Shown piece after piece: positions 49,328 to 57,916 of a DNA stretch of 60,958 nucleotides; the stretch's first letter is position 1, and each line of letters opens with the position of its first letter. The stretch comes from Alphaproteobacteria bacterium (GTDB taxonomy: Bacteria > Pseudomonadota > Alphaproteobacteria > Micropepsales > Micropepsaceae). Under the pieces are notes generated by a model. It did no database searches and was not told the DNA's origin. It saw only the letters and a list, made by a program, of their open reading frames with translations. The position numbers and the translations under genes were made by a program. The stretch is taken from NCBI GenBank assembly GCA_018971835.1, contig JAGWZW010000009.1, positions 1-60,958 on the forward strand, in the 5' to 3' direction.

Positions 49328-50647
49328 CTACTCCGCCGCCAGGCGCGCGGGATCGCGGCCGAGCGTGCCCGCGGGATCGGGATAGCGGTAGGTCTTGCCT
49401 TCGAAATTGCGCAGCAGCAGATCGTCGCCGTCGCGGCCGACGACCGCATTCGGCGCCATCAGGATCTTGCCGCCGCCGCCGGGCGCGTCGATCACGAATT
49501 GCGGGCAGGCATAGCCGGTGGTGTGCCCGCGCAGGCCCTCGATGATCGCCAGGCCCTGGTCCACGCTGGTGCGGAAATGGCCCGAGCCGCGGATGGGATC
49601 GCACTGATAGAGGTAATACGGCTTCACCCGGCGCTTCAGCAGCCCCTGCATCAAGGGCTTCATCACGTCGATGTCGTCGTTGATGCCCTTGAGCAGCACC
49701 GTCTGCGAGCCCAGCGGGATGCCGGCATCGGCCAGCCGCGCGGTGGCTTCCGTCACTTCCGGCGTCAGCTCGGCGGGATGGGTGACATGGATGCTCAGCC
49801 ACAGCGGATGATGCTTCTTCAGCATCTTCACCAAATCCTTGGTGATGCGCTGGGGCAGCACGATCGGCATCTTGGTGCCGATGCGCAGGAACTCGATATG
49901 CGGGATGGCGCGCAGCCGGCTCAGCAGCCAGTCCAGCTTGTCGTCGCCGATGGTGAGCGGATCGCCGCCGGAGAGCAGCACGTCGCGCACTTCGGTGTGT
50001 TCCTGGAGATAGGCGAGCGCCAGTTCCCAGTTGCGGGTGGAGAACTGGTATTCGCCGCCCGGATTGCCCACCGCCCGCGCCCGCGTGCAGTAGCGGCAAT
50101 AGGTCGAGCAGGTGCCGGTGGTCAGGAACAGCACGCGATCGGGATAGCGATGCACCAGGCCGGGCACCACGGTATCGTGGTCCTCGCCGAGCGGATCGTC
50201 GTCTTCGCCGGGCAGGCGGATATATTCGTCGCCGGTCATGATGTGCGTGCGGCGCAGCGGTTCGCCGGGATCATCGAGCCCCATCAGGCTGGCGTAATAG
50301 GGCGTGATCGAAACCGGCAGCGAGCCCTGGTGGCGCGTGACGGCGCTGTGCTCGTCCTCGGAAAGACGGAAGATCCGCGCCAGCTCTTCGGCGTTGCGGA
50401 TGCGGTTGCGGAACTGCCAGCGCCAGTCGTTCCAATCCGCGGAGGTCGTCCCCGGATAGAAGCGGCGGTAGAAGGCGCGGGTTGCGGAACTGACGGGGAA
50501 GCGAAGCACGGGCGGGCGGCGCTCTGCGCCGATGGCCGGGATGTCGCTCGCATCTTTGAGGAAGGGGGCGGGTCGTTGGTCCGGCGTTTTACGAACGGCC
50601 CGCGACGGAGGCTTCAGGTCGTGCCCCCGCAAAAGCTGGAGACTCAT
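49328..50647 (-). CDS. kamA: Lysine 2,3-aminomutase (KamA family radical SAM)
   Basis: The enzyme moves the amino group of L-lysine from C2 to C3, giving beta-lysine. The 439-residue protein has the radical-SAM cysteines Cys180, Cys184, Cys187 (CSTYCRYC), the PLP lysine Lys394 in APGGGGK, and Asp350 and Asp387, the two acids that hold the lysine side chain in the clostridial enzyme. In glutamate 2,3-aminomutase these are not Asp, so lysine is the likely substrate. It is longer than EpmB. It heads the four-gene operon, and no EF-P gene is near. Confidence 0.92.
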   Translation of the reverse strand: MSLQLLRGHDLKPPSRAVRKTPDQRPAPFLKDASDIPAIGAERRPPVLRFPVSSATRAFYRRFYPGTTSADWNDWRWQFRNRIRNAEELARIFRLSEDEHSAVTRHQGSLPVSITPYYASLMGLDDPGEPLRRTHIMTGDEYIRLPGEDDDPLGEDHDTVVPGLVHRYPDRVLFLTTGTCSTYCRYCTRARAVGNPGGEYQFSTRNWELALAYLQEHTEVRDVLLSGGDPLTIGDDKLDWLLSRLRAIPHIEFLRIGTKMPIVLPQRITKDLVKMLKKHHPLWLSIHVTHPAELTPEVTEATARLADAGIPLGSQTVLLKGINDDIDVMKPLMQGLLKRRVKPYYLYQCDPIRGSGHFRTSVDQGLAIIEGLRGHTTGYACPQFVIDAPGGGGKILMAPNAVVGRDGDDLLLRNFEGKTYRYPDPAGTLGRDPARLAAE

Positions 50648-50994
50648 TGGGTCTCGTGACGCTCCGGTGGTACGCGCCTCGCAAAAGCCACTGGCGGCTT
50701 CCTGTCAACGGCGTGACCAGTCGGGCGGATATTTAGGAGCTTTCGGGCATTCGTCAAGTGAAACCGCTCGAATACTTTGTGGACAACAAATTCAACAAAT
50801 ATAGGCGTCAAATATTGACGTAGATTTATTGAAGTTTGCTCAAGTAAAATGCCCCCGATGGCGCAACCACCCCTCCCCCCGCAATGCAGGCTTTGCGAAA
50901 ACGCGTGGAGAAAAGCCGGAAACGGAGACTGTTGGAATTCTCACGCCGCTTCCCATCGGCGCGCAAAGCAGCAACCGAGATCGTGCTGGGATTG
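50648..50994. other. Intergenic region upstream of the aminomutase operon
   Basis: These 347 bases must hold the kamA promoter. The stretch 50740-50850 is AT-rich, and contains the perfect inverted repeat CGTCAA-ATA-TTGACG (50806-50820), a possible operator. No gene is seen; the short plus-strand frames are not coding. Confidence 0.5.
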
Positions 50995-52509
50995 TCAGCG
51001 GAACGTTAAAGACTGATCGGACTTGTTGGGTACGTGCCGTATAATTCCGCGGTAGCGGCACGCATCGAACAGCGCGGCGACGCGAAGATGCCCCCCGCCG
51101 ACTGCCAGCGACACCGTTCCGAGCGGGCGAGACGACTCGAATGTCGGCAGCACGAACTGCCGCTCCCCTGGCAGCAGGACCAGCAGCACGCGCCGCGATG
51201 CCGGCGTCAGGCGTATGGTCATCCGAAAATAATTGTCGGCCGTCATGCCGCGGCTCCACATCCGCAGCGGCAGCGCGCGCGGTCGGGCGTAATAGGTCAA
51301 CTCCGCCATCACGCTGCGATTGGCGGCGGCGATGGCGTCGTAGCGGCTGGCCTGCGCCGCGGCGAGCACCGCCTGACCGAGGCCCCGCCACCCTTCCTCG
51401 CGCTTGAAGGCGTTGCCGACGCCCATCGTCTCGGCCAGCGCCGGCTGCAGCAGCACCAGCCAGAACCCGGCCATGACGAAGAGGTTGACGGCGAAGGATG
51501 CCTTCAGCCCCCAGCGCCGCGGCATGGCCAACAGCACCGCGACCGCCAGCGGCACCGCCGAGACGTAGGCAGGCGCCGCCCAATTGGCATTGGCGCCGGC
51601 CATGAAGGCCTGCACGACGATCGCCAGCAGTGGCGGCAGCGCGAACGCGGCCAACACCAAGGCGTGCTCGCGGCTGTCCAGCAGCGTCACCTCCCGCCTC
51701 CGCGCCAGGCGCCACAGCGCCAGCAGGAAACCGGCCATCAGCAACGGGCCGAAAACGCCGAACTGCCCGCCAAGGAACTCCAGCGTGTCGAGAAAGCGGA
51801 ACCGGGCCTGGCGCCAATCGGCGTCAGCGGCGATATGCGTGACCGTGACGAAGCCATGTGCCTGGTCCCAGAGAAGATTGGGCAGGAAAAGCAAAAGGCC
51901 GCTGGCGGCGATGGCCGCGCCGCGCCGCCCGAGCAGCAGCGCCCGCGCGCGCGGCGACACCGGCATCGACAGGATCATGCCCACGACGAAATAGAGCATC
52001 GCGTATTTCGACAGCAGCCCCAGCCCCAAGCCCACGCCGCACAGCAGCGGCCAGCGCCAGCGCTGGTCCTCAAGCGCCGCCAGGAAGGCATAGAGCGCCA
52101 CCGCCCAGCAGAAGAGCAGCGGCACGTCGGTCGAAATCAACCCGCAGGAATAGGAGACGCCCGGCACCGTGGCATAGGCCAGCGCGCTCCAGATGCCGAT
52201 GCGATCGCCGCCCGTGCGCTTGCCGATGCCGTAGAGCAGCAGCGCCGTGCCGCCGTGCAGCAGCGGCGCGGCCAGCCGGATCGCCCATTCGCCCTCCCCG
52301 AACAGCGCCGTGGTAAGCCGGATGAGCCAGGCGATCATCGGCGGCTTGGAGAAATAGCCGAGCGCCGGGCTTTGCGCCCACCACCAATATTGCGCCTCGT
52401 CGGGATAGAGCTGCAGCGGCGTCAGCACCAAGAGCGCCACCCGCAGAGCCGTCAACGCCGCCACAATCGCCAGCACGGCTGCGAACCCGCTGTGCGCTTT
52501 CGCAGTCAT
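50995..52509 (-). CDS. ArnT/PMT-like membrane glycosyltransferase
   Basis: The 504-residue protein has about 11-12 membrane helices and a C-terminal soluble part. The first periplasmic loop has PDEAQYWWWAQSPALGYFSKPPMIAWLI, with the conserved Asp-Glu that serves as the GT39/GT83 catalytic pair. These enzymes take a sugar from a polyprenyl phosphate carrier and attach it to lipid A or another acceptor in the periplasm. The gene overlaps the end of a second ArnT-like gene by four bases (ATGA). Confidence 0.88.
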   Translation of the reverse strand: MTAKAHSGFAAVLAIVAALTALRVALLVLTPLQLYPDEAQYWWWAQSPALGYFSKPPMIAWLIRLTTALFGEGEWAIRLAAPLLHGGTALLLYGIGKRTGGDRIGIWSALAYATVPGVSYSCGLISTDVPLLFCWAVALYAFLAALEDQRWRWPLLCGVGLGLGLLSKYAMLYFVVGMILSMPVSPRARALLLGRRGAAIAASGLLLFLPNLLWDQAHGFVTVTHIAADADWRQARFRFLDTLEFLGGQFGVFGPLLMAGFLLALWRLARRREVTLLDSREHALVLAAFALPPLLAIVVQAFMAGANANWAAPAYVSAVPLAVAVLLAMPRRWGLKASFAVNLFVMAGFWLVLLQPALAETMGVGNAFKREEGWRGLGQAVLAAAQASRYDAIAAANRSVMAELTYYARPRALPLRMWSRGMTADNYFRMTIRLTPASRRVLLVLLPGERQFVLPTFESSRPLGTVSLAVGGGHLRVAALFDACRYRGIIRHVPNKSDQSLTFR

Positions 52510-54206
52510 TGCGCCGGCGTCACCCGGTAAAGCGTGATCTGTTCCTTGCGGCCGGTCGAATAATTGAGGCCAGAGAGTTCGTCGACGGCCCGCGCCTCGC
52601 CTTTGTCAGCAGCGAGGCGGGCAAGAAAGGCCGCGCGCTGTTTGGCGTCGATCAGCGCCAGGCCGCCGGTCGCGGCGGCAGCATCGGCGGCGCTGCTGCC
52701 GGTTTCGATTCGCGTATCCGTGCCAAGCAGGAAGACAAGGCTGGGCTCGTCATAGCCGGCCGTCACCACCGGCGGATCGCCCGGCGCACGGTGCTTTGCC
52801 ACCCACGCCGCCACGCGCGGGCTGAGCCAGATTTGCGTCAGCCGTGGCGCCACACCCCACATCAGCAGCGGATAAAAAATTAGCGCCGACAGCGCCGCCG
52901 CCCCGAGCGCCGGCCAGCGCCGTTTCGCCAGCAACAGCGTGGCTGCACCAAGGCCACTGGCCGCGCCCACCGCGGCAAGGACCATGATCCATGCCGGCAT
53001 GCCGCTGCCGTATCGACCCGGCAGGATGACCAGGGCCGTCGCGATCGCCACCACACCGACGGCAAACTGCACGGCCGCGATCCAACGGAGTATCCGGGTC
53101 GCGCGTGTCTCCTCGGCGCCGCCGGTCAGCCATAGGGCTGCGAACACCGTCAACGCCGGATAGACCGGCAGTATGTAGTGCGGCAGCTTGGTGGGAACCA
53201 GCTCGAACATCAGCCAGCAACCGATTGTCCACGCCAGTAAAAACCGTATCGCCGGTTCGCGCCGCCGCGCCCACGCCGCGCCGAGCCCGGGCAGCACGAA
53301 CAGCGTCGCCGGCCACAGCGTCAGCGTGGACAGCAGCAGATAATAGCCCGGCGGCGCGCCGTGGCTCTCCTGCCCGCCCGCCAGTTTGGCCGCAAAATCG
53401 TGGCCCAGCGCCCGTTGATAGAACTGCCCGTGACTCTGGATGCCGATGGCGACCAGCCACGGCAGCACCAGCGCCAGCAGCAGCAGCACGCCGGGCAGCG
53501 GCCGTGCGGTGGCGAGCCAGCGCGCCTCGCGCTCCCACAACAGCAGCACCGCCACCGTCAGCCCGGCGATCCCGAGGATCACCGGCCCCTTGACGAGAAT
53601 GCCGGCGGCGAGTGCCACCCAGCCGGCCATCGCCAGCCCCGATCCCGGCGGCGGCTGGAACAGCGAACCCTGCGCCGCGAGATAGAGGCGCAGCAGCACG
53701 CCCTGCGCCGCTACCACGGTGGCGAGCAGTACGGCGTCGGTGGTGGCCAGGCGCGCTTCCGCTCCCAGGGCCAGCGTCAGGGCCAGCAGCGCCGCCGCAA
53801 TCAGCGCCGCCTCCGGCGGGGCGAGCGCGCGCACCGACCAGTAGGCCAGGAACACCGCGAATAGCGCACCCAGCAGCGACGGCAGGCGATAGGTCCAGAT
53901 TTCGCGATAGGGCGGCGCGCCGAACAGCCTGGTGGCGGCCGCCTGCAGCCAGTAGATGCCGATCGGCTTCTTGTAGCGCGGGGCTTTGCCGAAGCGGATA
54001 TCGACCAGATTGCCGCTCTCGACCATCTGCTTGGAGGCCTGGGCGAAGCGTGCCTCATCCCGGTCCATCGGCGGCAGGCTGAAAACCCCTGGCAGCCAGG
54101 CGACCAAACACAGCAGCAGGAGCACGGCGAAGGGGTGACGGGCCAGCCCGGCCGGCAGCACCGGCTTGGGCGGAGCGAGGGCCGCATCGCTCATGGCAGG
54201 GCTCAT
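52506..54206 (-). CDS. ArnT-like glycosyltransferase (lipid A-type)
   Basis: The 566-residue protein is closer to ArnT than the neighbour: PPMDRDEARFAQASKQMVESG then GKAPRYKKPIGIYWLQ, the signature around the catalytic Asp-Glu. About 11-12 helices are followed by a short soluble end. It would transfer an aminosugar or hexose from undecaprenyl phosphate. It is divergent from a DPM1-type GT2 gene 219 bases away, whose product could make the polyprenyl donor. The start at 54206 is preferred; 54194 is an alternative. Confidence 0.9.
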   Translation of the reverse strand: MSPAMSDAALAPPKPVLPAGLARHPFAVLLLLCLVAWLPGVFSLPPMDRDEARFAQASKQMVESGNLVDIRFGKAPRYKKPIGIYWLQAAATRLFGAPPYREIWTYRLPSLLGALFAVFLAYWSVRALAPPEAALIAAALLALTLALGAEARLATTDAVLLATVVAAQGVLLRLYLAAQGSLFQPPPGSGLAMAGWVALAAGILVKGPVILGIAGLTVAVLLLWEREARWLATARPLPGVLLLLALVLPWLVAIGIQSHGQFYQRALGHDFAAKLAGGQESHGAPPGYYLLLSTLTLWPATLFVLPGLGAAWARRREPAIRFLLAWTIGCWLMFELVPTKLPHYILPVYPALTVFAALWLTGGAEETRATRILRWIAAVQFAVGVVAIATALVILPGRYGSGMPAWIMVLAAVGAASGLGAATLLLAKRRWPALGAAALSALIFYPLLMWGVAPRLTQIWLSPRVAAWVAKHRAPGDPPVVTAGYDEPSLVFLLGTDTRIETGSSAADAAAATGGLALIDAKQRAAFLARLAADKGEARAVDELSGLNYSTGRKEQITLYRVTPAQ

Positions 54207-54425
54207 CGTTGGAACGCCTTTTGAATGCCGCTCGGGACGACAGGGAATCGTTGAACGGACACTGCCCCAATGCGCCGGTTTGGCACAGGCCTGTTTCTCA
54301 CCGCCTATGGCCTGTATAAGGCCCGCGCGGCGTTCGAACGCTTGGTCCCGATCGGCCTGCGATACCGGGAGAGCGCAGCCGCAACCGAGATTCTATTGGA
54401 CTATGCGACGGAACGGAACCACGCC

Positions 54426-55151
54426 ATGACCCCGGCCCTGTCTGTGATCGTCCCGGTCAAGGACGAGGCCGAAAACGTGATCCCGCTGGCGCGCGAGATC
54501 GCCGCGGCCGTGGTTGGCGCCGGCGCTGCCGAAATCATCTTTATCGACGACGGTTCCGCGGACGCCACCGCCGAGATGCTCATCCACCTGCGCGGCGACA
54601 TCCCGGGCCTGCGCGTGATCCAACATGGCCGCAATGCCGGCCAGAGCCGCGCCGTGCGCACCGGCGTACGCGCCGCCCGCGCCGAAATCGTGGTGACATT
54701 GGATGGTGACGGCCAGAACGACCCGGCCGACATCCCCCGTCTGCTTGCGGTCTTCCGCGAGACGGGCCCTGAACTCGGCCTGGTGGCGGGCGTGCGCCGC
54801 CGCCGCCAGGACACGCTAGCCAAACGCTGGGCCTCCCGCCTCGGCAACCGTTTGCGCAACCGGCTGCTGAACGATGGCGCCACGGACACCGGCTGCGGCC
54901 TCAAGGCCTTTCGCCGCGAGGCCTTCCTCGCCCTGCCCTATTTCGACCACATCCATCGCTATCTGATCGCGCTGATGCTGCGCGAAGGCTATGAAGTGCG
55001 CTATGTCGATGTGGCGCATCGGGCGCGGACCCACGGCGCCTCGAAATACGGCGTATGGGACCGGGCGCTGGTCGGGATCAGCGATCTTCTCGGCGTGCGC
55101 TGGCTGCAACGGCGCTTCCGCGGCGGCGCCATCGAAACCAGAGAACTTTGA
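54426..55151 (+). CDS. Polyprenyl-phosphate glycosyltransferase (GT2, DPM1-like)
   Basis: The 241-residue enzyme has the GT-A features ALSVIVPVKDEAENV, IFIDDGSADAT (DDGS), the DGDGQNDP acceptor/metal loop near residue 97, and TDTGCGLKAFRREAF. It lacks C-terminal membrane helices, like DPM1 rather than ArnC. It should transfer a sugar from a nucleotide to a polyprenyl phosphate. A LAB_N gene overlaps its stop (TGATG), making a coupled pair. A longer frame to 54270 is not supported. Confidence 0.9.
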   Translation: MTPALSVIVPVKDEAENVIPLAREIAAAVVGAGAAEIIFIDDGSADATAEMLIHLRGDIPGLRVIQHGRNAGQSRAVRTGVRAARAEIVVTLDGDGQNDPADIPRLLAVFRETGPELGLVAGVRRRRQDTLAKRWASRLGNRLRNRLLNDGATDTGCGLKAFRREAFLALPYFDHIHRYLIALMLREGYEVRYVDVAHRARTHGASKYGVWDRALVGISDLLGVRWLQRRFRGGAIETREL

Positions 55152-55480
55152 TGCCTGCTTCGTTTTTCAGATGGTTCACGGTCGATCATGTGTGGCTGAC
55201 GATTGGCTTTCTCGGCCAGGCGCTGTTCGCCGCCCGCTTCATCCTGCAGTGGTTCAAGAGCGAGATGGCGGGCCGCAGCGTCATCCCCATCAGCTTCTGG
55301 TATTGCAGCACCGCTGGCGGCGCGGTGATGCTGGCCTATGCGATCTATCGCGCGGACCCGGTCTTCATCACCGGCCAGGCGACCGGGCTGATCGTCTACA
55401 GCCGTAACCTCTTTCTGATCTTCCGCGAACGCGCGCAACTGCGGGCCGCGGCGGCCGGACCGGGCGAGCCGGCGGCCTGA
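55151..55480 (+). CDS. LAB_N (lipid A biosynthesis N-terminal domain) membrane protein
   Basis: The 109-residue protein has three membrane helices and the LAB_N signature GFLGQALFAARFILQWFKSEMAGRSVIPISFWYCSTAGG. These small proteins are linked to glycosyltransferases and may flip a polyprenyl-linked sugar, by analogy with ArnE/ArnF. Its start overlaps the GT2 stop by one base, so the pair forms a module with the two ArnT-like genes on the other strand. Confidence 0.9.
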   Translation: MPASFFRWFTVDHVWLTIGFLGQALFAARFILQWFKSEMAGRSVIPISFWYCSTAGGAVMLAYAIYRADPVFITGQATGLIVYSRNLFLIFRERAQLRAAAAGPGEPAA

Positions 55481-55615
55481 AGTAACCAGCCGATGCGGCC
55501 GCAAGACAAGGTGCCCACGGTCCATTAACCAAGCTGTCATGGGCGTGCAGGCTCCCCGCCCCAGTTTCGCCCCATTATGGTACAGTCTGGTACCGGGCTT
55601 TTGGGAGGGTTTGCC

Positions 55616-56044
55616 GTGCTTCGCTGGTTTCCACTGCTGCTGCTTGCCATCGTCTTCTACAACCTGATTGCCGCGGTCCACATGTTCGCCGCCGCCGGCA
55701 CCGACCACCTGCTGCAACTGGGCGTGACCGTGCAGATGTTCTCCCACGCGCCGTGGACCTTTTCGATCGGCGATCTGGTGGTTGTGGTCGGGCTCTGCCT
55801 GCTGTTCGTGGAAGTGGTCAAGGCGACGCGCACCACCGCCATCGAGGTGCTCAACCACGCGCTCTCCATGCTCGTGTTCGTGATTGCGCTGGTGGAATTC
55901 ATCGTGCTGCCGGCCTTCGCCACCTCGCCCTTCTTCTTCCTGGTGATGATGACGCTGTTTGACGTGGTGGCCGGTTTCACCATCTCGATCGTGGCGGCCA
56001 AGCGCGACCTGGGCGTGCCGGGCGGCATCATCGGTACCAACTGA
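55616..56044 (+). CDS. Small four-helix membrane protein
   Basis: I do not know a family. The 142 residues hold four hydrophobic helices with short loops (LRWFPLLLLAIVFYNLIAAVHMF; SIGDLVVVVGLCLLFVEVVKATR; LNHALSMLVFVIALVEFIVLPAF; SPFFFLVMMTLFDVVAGFTISIVAAK). The GTG at 55616, seven bases after GGGAGGG, is preferred over an ATG at 55577. It lies between the envelope module and the tRNA-Ser gene. Confidence 0.65.
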   Translation: MLRWFPLLLLAIVFYNLIAAVHMFAAAGTDHLLQLGVTVQMFSHAPWTFSIGDLVVVVGLCLLFVEVVKATRTTAIEVLNHALSMLVFVIALVEFIVLPAFATSPFFFLVMMTLFDVVAGFTISIVAAKRDLGVPGGIIGTN

Positions 56045-56234
56045 CGGCCGGGCTGGCCCGGCGGATGCTGCAGCCGGCGGCCCGATCCTGCGCCCCCAAC
56101 CTGCGGCCCGATCCTGCGGCCGGGCGCAGCCGCATCGTGCGGAACCACAAATTCTTGGCCAGGGTTCTTGCCGCCGGGGCCCAAGCCGGTATAGTCCCGG
56201 CCCTTCCGAGGGGGGACCACCCCCGAAGGCTTAC

Positions 56235-56327
56235 GGACAGGTGGCCGAGCGGTTGAAGGCGCACGCCTGGAAAGTGTGTAAACGGTGATGAGCCGTTTCG
56301 AGGGTTCGAATCCCTCCCTGTCCGCCA
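56235..56327 (+). tRNA. tRNA-Ser (GGA anticodon)
   Basis: A class II tRNA with acceptor stem GGACAGG/CCTGTCC, D-arm GCCGAGCGG, anticodon arm CACGCCTGGAAAGTGTG giving GGA, a long variable arm (ACGGTGATGAGCCGT), and T-arm GAGGGTTCGAATCCCTC. The CCA end is encoded (56325-56327). It serves as the integration site for the mobile element whose integrase lies about 160 bases downstream. Confidence 0.97.
56303..56327 (+). mobile_element. Likely attachment site (tRNA-Ser 3' end)
   Basis: Integrases of this class recombine in the 3' half of tRNA genes, from the T-loop GGTTCGAATCC to the CCA. The integrated element starts here and runs past the right edge. The matching direct repeat at the far end is outside the window, so the exact core cannot be defined. 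Confidence 0.6.
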
Positions 56328-56333
56328 GCACGG

Positions 56334-56436
56334 TGTCGCGCCAAGTTTCAGGTTGTCGCGCCGGGTTGCAATATTCCCAATAATACGTTGAAAATACAGC
56401 CATTATGGACGCTGAGGCGTCGCATGGTGTCGCGCG
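56334..56436 (+). repeat. Three TGTCGCGC repeats before the integrase gene
   Basis: TGTCGCGCC occurs at 56334-56342 and 56354-56362, and TGTCGCGCG at 56428-56436, between the tRNA and the integrase start. They could be arm-type sites for the integrase or its directionality factor. A different 12-bp tandem repeat (TTAGGACCGA twice, 56463-56484) directly precedes the integrase start codon. Confidence 0.4.
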
Positions 56437-56485
56437 GGGTCGCACCCAAGCGCACGCCGATGTTAGGACCGAAGTTAGGACCGAG

Positions 56486-57748
56486 ATGGCGAGGCAATCC
56501 AAGCGCCTCACGGCGCGGCAAGTCGCAACGCTCAAGACACCCGGCTGGCACGCGGATGGCGACGGCCTGTACCTGCGGATCGATACCCGGGGTGTCCGGC
56601 GGTGGGTGTTCGTCTTCCGTCGCGGCACCAAGCGCAGCGAGATGGGGCTCGGTCCGGCCGCATCTATCGGTTTGGCTGACGCTCGTGCCGCCGCGGAGCG
56701 AGCCCGAGAGACCTTGCGACAGGGCGTCGATCCCATCGGCGAGCGCCGCACCGCTCGCGCGATCGACGGCTTGGAGACCTTTGGCGCCTTCGCCGATCGG
56801 TATATCGACGATCATTCGGCCGCTTGGAAAAATGACAAGCACATCGCCCAATGGCGGATGACGCTTCAGGTTCATGCCGCCCCCCTTCGGCTGAAGGTGC
56901 TGGCCGAGATCGGCACACAAGACGTACTTGAGGTTCTGAAGCCCCTGTGGGCAGGGAAGCCGGAGACAGCCTCACGCCTGCGGGGCCGGATCGAGCGCGT
57001 GCTCGATGCCGCCAAGGCTGCAGGTCTGCGTGAGGGAGAAAATCCCGCGCGCTGGCGCGGCCACCTCTCCCACCTTCTCTCCAAGCCCAAGAAACTAACC
57101 CGCGGCCACCAGAAAGCGATGGTCGCGAGTGATGTGCCGGTCTTGATGGCAAAACTGCGGGCCCGCAGCGATGTGAGTGCGCGGGCGCTCGAATTCACGA
57201 TCCTGACTGCGACGCGCACAGGCGAAGTGATCTGTGCACTCGCCGATGAGTTCGACCTCCATGCAGCCATTTGGAAAATCCCATCCGACCGCACCAAAAC
57301 CGGCAAAGAGCTGCGTATCGCACTCGTGCCGCGAGCGTGTGAGATCGTGCGCGAGCTATGGCCGGTGGAAGGCGGCGGCTTCATCTTCCGCAGGCCCGCT
57401 CACGGCGTACGACCGCCGCGCAAAAGAGATGCTCCTGCGTATTTGTCCAATGCCGCCATGTACGAATTACTGAAAGGCCTCTACGGACAGGCCTATACTG
57501 TGCATGGCTTCCGCTCAACATTTCGCGATTGGGTGGGCGACAAGACCGATTATCCACGCGAGCTTGCCGAGCATGCACTTGGCCATATTGTGGGCGACGA
57601 AAGCGAGAACGCCTACCGCCGCGGCGACGCTCTAGAGCGCCGGCGTGCCATGATGCAGGCTTGGGAGCGCTACTGTCTGGGAACTTCCGCGCGCGGGCCA
57701 AACACCGGCCGCGGCAGGAAAGCGCGAACAGCCCAAAAGCCTGGGTAA
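56486..57748 (+). CDS. Tyrosine integrase of the tRNA-Ser element
   Basis: The 420-residue recombinase has an N-terminal arm-binding DUF4102-type domain (LTARQVATLKTPGWHADGDGLYLRI), a core-binding helical domain, and the catalytic domain with Arg in TATRTGEV, His-x-x-Arg in VHGFRSTFRDW, His in HALGH and the Tyr nucleophile in AYRRGDALERR. The ATG at 56486 is preferred; the upstream frame from 56405 is non-conserved. It points away from the tRNA, the standard layout of P4-type and ICE integrases. The C-terminal tail is basic. Confidence 0.93.
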   Translation: MARQSKRLTARQVATLKTPGWHADGDGLYLRIDTRGVRRWVFVFRRGTKRSEMGLGPAASIGLADARAAAERARETLRQGVDPIGERRTARAIDGLETFGAFADRYIDDHSAAWKNDKHIAQWRMTLQVHAAPLRLKVLAEIGTQDVLEVLKPLWAGKPETASRLRGRIERVLDAAKAAGLREGENPARWRGHLSHLLSKPKKLTRGHQKAMVASDVPVLMAKLRARSDVSARALEFTILTATRTGEVICALADEFDLHAAIWKIPSDRTKTGKELRIALVPRACEIVRELWPVEGGGFIFRRPAHGVRPPRKRDAPAYLSNAAMYELLKGLYGQAYTVHGFRSTFRDWVGDKTDYPRELAEHALGHIVGDESENAYRRGDALERRRAMMQAWERYCLGTSARGPNTGRGRKARTAQKPG

Positions 57749-57848
57749 CGAAAGATCTCGTTCAACAGTCGGCGGCGCCTCGTCCTAATCCGTGGCGTAT
57801 GGACGCCAAGGGCGCACGCAAAGCACAATTACGAATGGCGCGTCATGT

Positions 57849-57868
57849 GTGAACAGAATGCAAACTGT
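57849..57868. repeat. 20-bp direct repeat, left copy
   Basis: GTGAACAGAATGCAAACTGT. A second copy with two differences lies at 59271-59290. The pair brackets the DUF4143 gene, suggesting that the stretch between them is a cassette inserted or exchanged within the element. Confidence 0.7.
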
Positions 57869-57916
57869 ATTTATCGGGGAATCGCGGCCTTGGCTGCTGG
57901 GGACAGACCATATTCA

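Noticed and set aside
47296..49545. 749-codon plus-strand frame across the ATP-grasp genes
   Set aside because: It crosses three real gene boundaries and has only Arg/His-rich low-complexity sequence.
51034..52530. 498-codon plus-strand frame opposite the ArnT-like gene
   Set aside because: Extremely rich in Gln, Arg and His, as expected for the complement of a Leu/Ala-rich membrane protein.
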